A stretch of 9,642 bases of DNA from Candidatus Firestoneibacteriota bacterium (GTDB taxonomy: Bacteria > Oederibacteriota > JAAXVQ01). The notes under the pieces are model-generated. The model searched no databases. It was not told where the DNA came from and saw only the letters and a list, made by a program, of their open reading frames with translations. This document shows, piece by piece, positions 5,084-9,642 of the stretch. The DNA lies in NCBI GenBank assembly GCA_013335425.1, contig JAAXVQ010000054.1, positions 1 to 9,642 on the forward strand, read 5' to 3'. Numbering within the stretch: position 1 is the stretch's first letter; every line of letters begins with the position of its first letter. The position numbers and the translations under genes are program-made.

Positions 5084-6088
5084 ATGCCGGGCAAAACCCT
5101 GATAGGGATTCAAAATTGGCTGAAAGATTTCGAACAGGCATTTTTTCAAACTGCGGAATCTTCCCTCGCTCTACCGGGCGGAAAAAGATTGCCGCACGCG
5201 TCCATCGTACCCGCTCCCCCGGAAGCCGGTGCCTACTTGCCTTTGCATTGCGATGACGAGGAAATCATCGTGGGACTGGTGGCCGACGCGGAGACTTCCC
5301 AGGCTCTGGCCAAACACTTCATCCAGGCGGAGGAGTCCGAAACTCTCTCCCCGGAAGACATGGCCGACTCGGTTAAGGAAATCATTAACGTTGCCGCCGG
5401 TTTGCTGAAAACCGAAACCGCCAAACAAAACCGCCCCCTAAAGCTGGGACTCCCTTTTTTCCTGGAAGGAAAACTCAAACCGATCGGTTCCCAGGAAATC
5501 GCGGGTTCCGACATTGTGATCGGCGGTTACCATGTACGCCTGCAGGTTTTGCGGAATCATCCCCGGGTTCTGGACCTGATTAAAGCGCCCGAGGGCAAGG
5601 AAGCCGCGGCACGTTCACCGCAGGAATGGCTGAGTGAAGCCCTTACGGCCGCTTTCAGGTTTACCGTCTCCACGCTCAAGGTGGAAAAATACCAAGTTAA
5701 AAAGATCATGCGGACTTTTACGGGTGAAGCCATTGCCGGAGCCTACATTCCCATGATCGGAGAAGACGACTCGGTGCTTTTAGGATTGTTGACCGACGAA
5801 ACCGGCCTGCGCGAAATCGCCCGCGGATTTTTACAACTGCCCGAGAGCGAAACGCTCGATTCAGAACTGATGATGGATGCCATCAAGGAAGTGTTGAACG
5901 TATTAAGCGGCATGATCAAGACGCAACTGTTCAAACCGAATACGCCTTATTTGACCAACCTGCCGTTTTTTGTGGACGGGTACATCGAGGTCACCGATAA
6001 GCAGGATGCTTCGGCAGCCCTGATTGAAATCGGAAAAGTGCAGACCTATATCGTGATTATTAAGCAAAAAAGCGAAGTTGCCGGTTAA
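5084..6088 (+). CDS. Protein with two tandem CheX-like domains
   Basis: The product is 334 residues. The frame is open back to ATG 4910, but I chose ATG 5084 because GGAAAGGA ends 7 nt before it and the upstream ATG lies beside the divergent gene's own leader. The two halves (about 11-190 and 205-330) are clearly duplicated: each has an I-I-V-G-L or V-L-L-G-L strand, an S-E-T-L segment, then V-K-E-I-I-N-V-A-A-G (97-106) or I-K-E-V-L-N-V-L-S-G (267-276), and an L-P-F-F strand near the end. The ExxN motif used by CheX/CheC/FliY phosphatases on CheY-phosphate is intact in both (E99/N102 and E269/N272). The likely role is dephosphorylation of a response-regulator receiver. No signal peptide is seen and no chemotaxis or flagellar gene is nearby, so the partner is unknown. 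Confidence 0.75.
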   Translation: MPGKTLIGIQNWLKDFEQAFFQTAESSLALPGGKRLPHASIVPAPPEAGAYLPLHCDDEEIIVGLVADAETSQALAKHFIQAEESETLSPEDMADSVKEIINVAAGLLKTETAKQNRPLKLGLPFFLEGKLKPIGSQEIAGSDIVIGGYHVRLQVLRNHPRVLDLIKAPEGKEAAARSPQEWLSEALTAAFRFTVSTLKVEKYQVKKIMRTFTGEAIAGAYIPMIGEDDSVLLGLLTDETGLREIARGFLQLPESETLDSELMMDAIKEVLNVLSGMIKTQLFKPNTPYLTNLPFFVDGYIEVTDKQDASAALIEIGKVQTYIVIIKQKSEVAG

Positions 6089-6104
6089 TCGGCGGCGGGC
6101 GCGT

Positions 6105-6986
6105 TTAAGGTTCGGAAATATCCAGGGAATAATAAGCGTCTTCGACCGGGGCGGACGTCGCAGCAGCGCACAAGGTCAAGCCGGGTTTAACGCTCGGGAG
6201 CGACTCCTCCCCTTCGTTCTCCGACAAGGGTGCCAGGGCCAAAAACACGGCACCCGGACGGTTGGCCTCTTGAAAAAACTGTCGCAGCATGGCTTTTTCC
6301 CAGGGTTTTGCGCGCAGGGCCGCCCGGATACGGCGGGGGTACGCCCAGGAAGGCTGAAAACCGTTGTAAGCCTTCAAAACCAAGTCCAAATTGTCATGTC
6401 CCTGCAACCGGTAACGGGCTTCCAGTACTTTCCAATTGGCCCGGTGCTTCAAGGCATGAATATACGCCACTTTACTTTCCAAAACCGCGACGCCGGCCCG
6501 TAAATTATATTCCGGATCGTTTTTAATCAACTCCCAATCCCAAGTCCGGCGGTCCAAGCTCTCCATGCGTTCGTTGATTTGCATGACCCCGTAATCCAAG
6601 CTGATGCGTTTTTGGACTGAATTCCCCAGCGGTCGCTGCCGGTTGACCGTTACAAACAACCGTCCATTTTGGTCGACATGACTCCAGCCGCTCTCACACC
6701 AGGCAATGGCCTTGATTAAATCCTTGGGAAAAGAGGTCTCCAAGGCGTCAAACTTGCGGTTTAGGGCCGCATAGTCCTTGGCGATCCAGGGGCCTAAATT
6801 CTCGGCAGACTGAACCGAAACAGCATTATCGGTCTTGGTCCACAATCCCGCCAAAGGCGCATCAAACGAGGCGGTGTCCAAAAACACCACGGCCAAGGCG
6901 CTAAAAACAAACAAGAGCCGCCACAACCCCGTTTTTAGAGGCCGATCCAACTTGGCAGGCACCCTATTGTTGCTGAAATTTACCAT
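6105..6986 (-). CDS. Membrane-anchored lytic transglycosylase, SLT (Slt70-like) domain
   Basis: The product is 293 residues from ATG 6986, which has GAAGG 5 nt upstream; an in-frame GTG at 6998 would add four residues and has a poorer site. Residues about 21-37 are one hydrophobic helix (L-W-R-L-L-F-V-F-S-A-L-A-V-V-F-L) after a basic start, an uncleaved signal anchor or signal peptide. The catalytic domain follows: I-A-W-C-E-S-G-W-S-H with the likely catalytic E98, D-Y-G-V-M-Q-I-N (131-138), N-L-R-A-G (161-165) and K-A-Y-N-G (205-209), the order typical of soluble lytic transglycosylases that cleave MurNAc-GlcNAc bonds to 1,6-anhydro ends. The last 60 residues, rich in Ala, Pro and Glu, are not conserved. 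It is tail to tail with the CheX-like gene, 16 nt apart. Confidence 0.88.
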   Translation of the reverse strand: MVNFSNNRVPAKLDRPLKTGLWRLLFVFSALAVVFLDTASFDAPLAGLWTKTDNAVSVQSAENLGPWIAKDYAALNRKFDALETSFPKDLIKAIAWCESGWSHVDQNGRLFVTVNRQRPLGNSVQKRISLDYGVMQINERMESLDRRTWDWELIKNDPEYNLRAGVAVLESKVAYIHALKHRANWKVLEARYRLQGHDNLDLVLKAYNGFQPSWAYPRRIRAALRAKPWEKAMLRQFFQEANRPGAVFLALAPLSENEGEESLPSVKPGLTLCAAATSAPVEDAYYSLDISEP

Positions 6987-7110
6987 TTCCGCCTTCACTT
7001 TGATTATGACCTACATGGGCCCGGCTGATGCACCGTCCCTGTTTAACCCATTTGAAGCTGCCAAATTTTCCCCTGCTGATTTTTTGACCCCGAATCTCTT
7101 TTAGGGGCAT

Positions 7111-7154
7111 AAAAAAACCTTCCACGAATTCCCCGGCAGGGGTCCAGGAAGGGT
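7111..7154 (-). terminator. Intrinsic terminator, minus strand
   Basis: On the minus strand CCTTCC (7152-7147) pairs with GGAAGG (7123-7118), with an inner CCCC/GGGG stem and TGCC loop (7142-7131), and T7 follows (7117-7111). It probably ends the transcript of the right-hand operon, about 200 nt past the PanE-like stop. It also lies about 125 nt ahead of the transglycosylase start, a distance compatible with attenuation of that gene. Confidence 0.6.
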
Positions 7155-7207
7155 GTCGAATCCAACGCCAGTCAATATCCTCAAATTTGGACCGGAAGTC
7201 AAGCGTT

Positions 7208-7233
7208 TCTTGCCCTCCCGAGGAGAGGCAAGA
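7208..7233. repeat. Stable hairpin in untranslated region
   Basis: TCTTGCC pairs with GGCAAGA around an inner stem CTCC/GGAG with a 3-nt loop and one bulged base, about 11 bp in all. It can form on either strand. No T-run follows on either side, so it is not a terminator and is more likely part of a structured RNA or a transcript-stabilising element. Confidence 0.5.
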
Positions 7234-7355
7234 GGTCTCTAGGCGGCTTATTTTCACCAAGATCAATATAAGTCTTTAAAAATAAGGTTTTTTGAAGTTT
7301 TGGCTGATTTCTGCTTGCTGCATTGCCCTGGAATTAAGTTGCGTTTCTAGTTGAA

Positions 7356-8321
7356 TTAAGCGAATTGACGACTGATGATGGCTTGGTAGAGGCTGCGGGT
7401 CAATGGCGTTTCCAGACCGCAGCGTTTCCCAAGTCTGAGAATGGTTCCACCGAACAAATCGCCTTCATTGGGGTGGCCGGGTATTTCCAAGTCTCGTTGA
7501 AACGAAGTTTTAAAGCCCGGCGGCAGGCTGCGGGCAAATTTAAGCGTGGTTTCCATAAAGTTGGGTTCAAACCGGACGCTGTGCTTGCCCGCCAAGGCTG
7601 AAATCTCCCGCATAACGCCGCGGACCAGGGCCAGCAGTTCGGGGTCCTGGGCCACCTCGCCCACGGTTTCCCCGGAAAAGGCCGTCACCAAGGCAAAAGG
7701 AGCTATGAAAAAGAATTTCCCCCATATGGCGGCCTCAGGTTCCGGCAACCACTGGCGGGTGATGCCGGCGACGCCCAAAAGAGCAAGAATTCTTTCCGGC
7801 GAAAATTCCGGGTTCGCGGGATCGGGGCCGAAAAACATTTTGGCCGTTTCACCTTCCTGAGTCACAACCCCCGGACGCTCGACGTGGGCGCTGATATAGA
7901 TGCCTGCCCTCAGGACCGTACCTTGTGAAACCACCGAGCGGATGCGTTCGCCGATGTCTACGCCGTTCAACAGAGGCAACACCACGGTCTGGGCCCCGAT
8001 CTTCGGTTGCAGGGCCTTCAGCAGCGGCGGCAAGTCATAGCTCTTCACACAGATCACTGCCAAATCCAACAAGGGAAGCTCGCCGGGATCAGCGGTGGCC
8101 AGGGTGGGACGACACACCAACCCCTGCGTCTGCGCCGTATTCAAAATCAGACCATGTTCCTGAATTTCCGCCAAGTGCCGGCCGCGGGCCAGAAAAAACA
8201 CCCGGGTACCGGCTGCCGATGCCTGCCCCAAGGTTTGCGCCAGCATCCCGCCCAAGTATCCGCCCACGCCGCCGGTGCCTAAAATCGCTATGTTAAATGG
8301 TGAAGGTGAGGCGGCGTACAT
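7356..8321 (-). CDS. PanE/ApbA (2-dehydropantoate 2-reductase) family protein
   Basis: The product is 321 residues from ATG 8321, with AGGGAG about 9 nt upstream. The frame extends to 8438, but that start would overlap the end of the preceding gene and put about 40 residues before the Rossmann strand. G-T-G-G-V-G-G (15-21) is the NADP-binding loop, C-V-K-S (91-94) and L-L-N-G-V-D (117-122, N119) follow, and K202 in I-W-G-K-F matches the catalytic lysine. E286 in N-E-G-D-L-F-G-G matches the conserved C-terminal acid. In E. coli PanE two asparagines follow the lysine (N180, N184); here these positions are Ile and Ala, as in divergent family members. So the fold is secure, but ketopantoate reduction for pantothenate synthesis is less sure. 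It is the last gene of the murI-containing operon. Confidence 0.82.
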   Translation of the reverse strand: MYAASPSPFNIAILGTGGVGGYLGGMLAQTLGQASAAGTRVFFLARGRHLAEIQEHGLILNTAQTQGLVCRPTLATADPGELPLLDLAVICVKSYDLPPLLKALQPKIGAQTVVLPLLNGVDIGERIRSVVSQGTVLRAGIYISAHVERPGVVTQEGETAKMFFGPDPANPEFSPERILALLGVAGITRQWLPEPEAAIWGKFFFIAPFALVTAFSGETVGEVAQDPELLALVRGVMREISALAGKHSVRFEPNFMETTLKFARSLPPGFKTSFQRDLEIPGHPNEGDLFGGTILRLGKRCGLETPLTRSLYQAIISRQFA

Positions 8322-8397
8322 GGGTTTGACTCCCTGGAGGCTGCTTTTGAAAAAAGTCCGAGCTTTTACAACTTGCCCAAACTTCGTACCGCCGTCT

Positions 8398-8589
8398 TTA
8401 ACTCCGGATATTTTTTCGGCCGATCCAGTCTTCGACAAATCGGTTCATTTCCGCGAGCAGCGCATCATCCAAGGCCCCCGTGAACGTTTCCGACAGTTCC
8501 AGACAAAGTTCGTCGTGAAAAGCGATGTACGCCGGGGGCAGCGCCAGGTTCAAATCGCCATTTTCCGGATCAAACGTTACATAGGCCAT
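8398..8589 (-). CDS. Small hypothetical protein (63 residues)
   Basis: ATG 8589 has GGAG 8 nt upstream on the minus strand. The gene lies 57 nt after the racemase stop and 76 nt before the PanE-like start, all on one strand, which supports a real operon member. The sequence is acidic and soluble: it starts M-A-Y-V-T-F-D-P-E-N-G-D-L-N-L, a possible beta hairpin, then two amphipathic helices (about 22-37 and 40-57) ending in a basic tail, R-K-N-I-R-S. I do not recognise a family. It has no Cys pairs, no transmembrane segment and no signal peptide. Confidence 0.6.
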   Translation of the reverse strand: MAYVTFDPENGDLNLALPPAYIAFHDELCLELSETFTGALDDALLAEMNRFVEDWIGRKNIRS

Positions 8590-8646
8590 GCGATACGCTC
8601 CAAAAAGTTAGTCGGCGCCGCCGGTGCCGTCCGGCCGGCTTCCCTT

Positions 8647-9459
8647 TTAGAACAACAGTCCGTACTGTTTTTCCAAAAACTGCAATTTCCCGGGATCGGA
8701 AGAAAAGAACCGGATCTCCCCGCCCCTGCCGGCTCCCGCCAATAAATTATTTTCCTCTAAAACCCTGGTCAACTGCCGGACCACGCCCTCGTTGCCGTCC
8801 CAACAAAGCACTTCCGGGCCGAAATGCCGCATGATCGCCTCTCGGACAAACACATAATGCGTGCACCCCAGCACTACGGCGCGAACGGCCGAAGGTTCCA
8901 AATCGGCGAACAAACTCCGCAAATAAGCGTCTATCGCCGGAGTCCCCGCCTGACCGGAATCGATCAGTTCCACCAATCCCGGACAACTTTTCAGCACGAT
9001 CCCGCCTCGTGCCCGAAAGCTTTCATAGAGCCGGTTGAACTTCTCTTCACGCAAAGTCAGTTCCGTGGCTAAAACTAAAATCACGCCCTCGGGTACGGCC
9101 AGCACCGCAGGCTTGAGCGCGGGCTCCAAGCCCAAAACCGGTATGGGCAACCGGGCGCGCAAGACTTCGGCCGCCGCGCTGGTGGCGGTGTTGCTGGCCA
9201 AAACCAAGGCCTTGATGCCCTGCGCCAATAACTTTTCCACGGCATCGTCCAGCAACCCGAGCAGCTCGGTTTTGGAACGCCCCCCGAACGGCGAGTGCTT
9301 AAAATCCGCCAAATAATTAAAATCCTCAAACGGCAAGAGACGGACTGCGGTTTTTAAAACCGTCAGTCCGCCCAAGCCGGAGTCCAACATACCGATGGGC
9401 GCGCGGGCTGGTTCCCGATTGCTCACGCCACCCACGTCCGAAGGCTTTCCAACCGTCAA
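8647..9459 (-). CDS. murI: Glutamate racemase homologue with Ser at the first catalytic Cys
   Basis: The product is 270 residues, the normal length. It should convert L- to D-glutamate for peptidoglycan in the cytoplasm. Motifs in order are I-G-M-L-D-S-G-L-G-G-L-T-V (22-34, with D26 and S27), Y-L-A-D-F-K-H-S-P-F-G-G-R-S (49-62), A-S-N-T-A-T-S (88-94), G-L-E-P-A-L-K-P-A (110-118) and V-L-G-C-T-H-Y (196-202, C199). The family's first catalytic cysteine, in A-C-N-T-A, is Ser89 here (codon AGC at 9195-9193), while the second, C199, is kept. I chose TTG 9459 because it overlaps the upstream stop as TTGA and has AAGG about 6 nt before it; GTG 9435 and GTG 9426 are alternatives. The substitution makes ordinary two-base racemisation uncertain. 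Confidence 0.85.
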   Translation of the reverse strand: MTVGKPSDVGGVSNREPARAPIGMLDSGLGGLTVLKTAVRLLPFEDFNYLADFKHSPFGGRSKTELLGLLDDAVEKLLAQGIKALVLASNTATSAAAEVLRARLPIPVLGLEPALKPAVLAVPEGVILVLATELTLREEKFNRLYESFRARGGIVLKSCPGLVELIDSGQAGTPAIDAYLRSLFADLEPSAVRAVVLGCTHYVFVREAIMRHFGPEVLCWDGNEGVVRQLTRVLEENNLLAGAGRGGEIRFFSSDPGKLQFLEKQYGLLF

Positions 9460-9642
9460 TGGTTGCCTTGCCCTTGATGAAAACGCCCCTGATCTCTGGA
9501 GTTGTTACCGTTGTTGTTTCGGGCATCAGAGTTTCCTGAAACCGGAGGTTGATGTATGTTCCCCTGGGGCGCGGGCGCCACCGTCGCCACCGGCACGGCC
9601 GTGGGAGCAGGCTGCGGCTGAGTTTGAGAACCGCCGCCCTGC
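9456..9642 (-). CDS. Partial CDS: Pro/Gln/Asn/Gly-rich C-terminal tail of an unknown protein
   Basis: Read on the minus strand from the window edge (first full codon at 9641-9639), an open frame of 61 codons ends at TGA 9458-9456. The residues are strongly low-complexity: a Gln/Pro/Ala/Val part such as T-Q-P-Q-P-A-P-T-A-V-P-V, then an Asn/Gly/Gln part such as A-R-N-N-N-G-N-N-S-R and H-Q-G-Q-G-N-H at the end. Such tails are common in linkers or surface and envelope proteins, but no domain is visible to name it. The stop overlaps the racemase start, which supports this as the true frame and as the gene before murI in an operon. Confidence 0.6.
   Translation of the reverse strand, partial: QGGGSQTQPQPAPTAVPVATVAPAPQGNIHQPPVSGNSDARNNNGNNSRDQGRFHQGQGNH

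Larger units (their letters stand above)
6987..7355. other. 369-nt intergenic region with structured sequence on the minus strand
   Basis: The stretch lies between the PanE-like stop and the transglycosylase start, both on the minus strand. It contains a strong 11-bp hairpin (7208-7233), a hairpin with T7 on the minus strand (7111-7154) and about 120 nt of leader before the transglycosylase. A frame of 100 codons (7266 to 6964, minus) crosses it but runs through the terminator-like hairpin and into the transglycosylase start in another frame, so I do not call it. Confidence 0.55.

Noticed and set aside
6964..7266. A 100-codon minus-strand frame upstream of the transglycosylase.
   Set aside because: It runs through the hairpin plus T7 at 7111-7154 and overlaps the transglycosylase start in another frame. 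Its composition looks like translated structured RNA, and it resembles no known protein.
7110..7350. Possible 6S RNA, SRP RNA, or a c-di-GMP, c-di-AMP or T-box element.
   Set aside because: I looked for the conserved cores of each class on the minus strand and found none; only generic hairpins are visible.
8322..8438. A 39-residue N-terminal extension of the PanE-like protein.
   Set aside because: It would overlap the end of the 63-residue gene. Family members begin just before the Rossmann strand, as the 8321 start does.
9326..9526. A 66-codon minus-strand frame with an ATG upstream of murI, considered as a frameshifted racemase N-terminus.
   Set aside because: Its second half is the out-of-frame shadow of the racemase start, and its first half overlaps the low-complexity upstream gene in another frame. 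The racemase reads correctly from TTG without any frameshift.

Overview
This window looks like chromosomal DNA from a Gram-negative bacterium of moderate GC content. There are two exported beta-rich proteins with aromatic C-termini typical of outer-membrane barrels, a membrane-anchored lytic transglycosylase, and a peptidoglycan-precursor racemase. Shine-Dalgarno sites are clear before most genes and the promoters that can be read are sigma70-like. I cannot name the lineage from sequence alone. No insertion sequence, phage gene, CRISPR array, tRNA or rRNA was seen.

Layout, left to right. (1) Bases 1-850, plus strand: the tail of one putative outer-membrane protein and a complete paralogue 45 nt downstream. 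(2) Bases 920-1818, plus strand: a four-helix membrane protein (DUF6326-like) and a DUF1801 protein. (3) Bases 1819-2524, no protein gene: a promoter-to-terminator unit of about 160 nt that looks like a small RNA gene, then a repeat unit bounded by a 23-bp inverted repeat, with a C/G-rich palindromic element inside it that has G-quadruplex motifs on both strands. (4) Bases 2525-4066, plus strand: a CrtI/CrtN-type carotenoid desaturase, followed by a second member of the C/G-rich repeat family (4154-4320) that contains several hairpins. (5) A divergent pair: a secreted DUF2141 protein (minus) and a protein with two CheX-like domains (plus), separated by 192 nt with a readable promoter on each strand. 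(6) A lytic transglycosylase (minus), tail to tail with the CheX-like gene. (7) Bases 7356-9642, minus strand: a probable operon read right to left, with the Pro/Gln/Asn-rich tail of an unknown protein, a glutamate racemase homologue starting in a TTGA stop/start overlap, a 63-residue unknown protein, and a PanE/ApbA-family reductase. A structured untranslated stretch and a hairpin plus T-run follow at 7110-7157.

There is no single obvious new system. The parts most worth a second look are the candidate small RNA at 1905-2096, the nested repeat at 2128-2392 with its relative at 4154-4320, the glutamate racemase homologue whose first catalytic cysteine is serine, the stand-alone double CheX-like protein with both ExxN motifs intact, and the structured region upstream of the transglycosylase.
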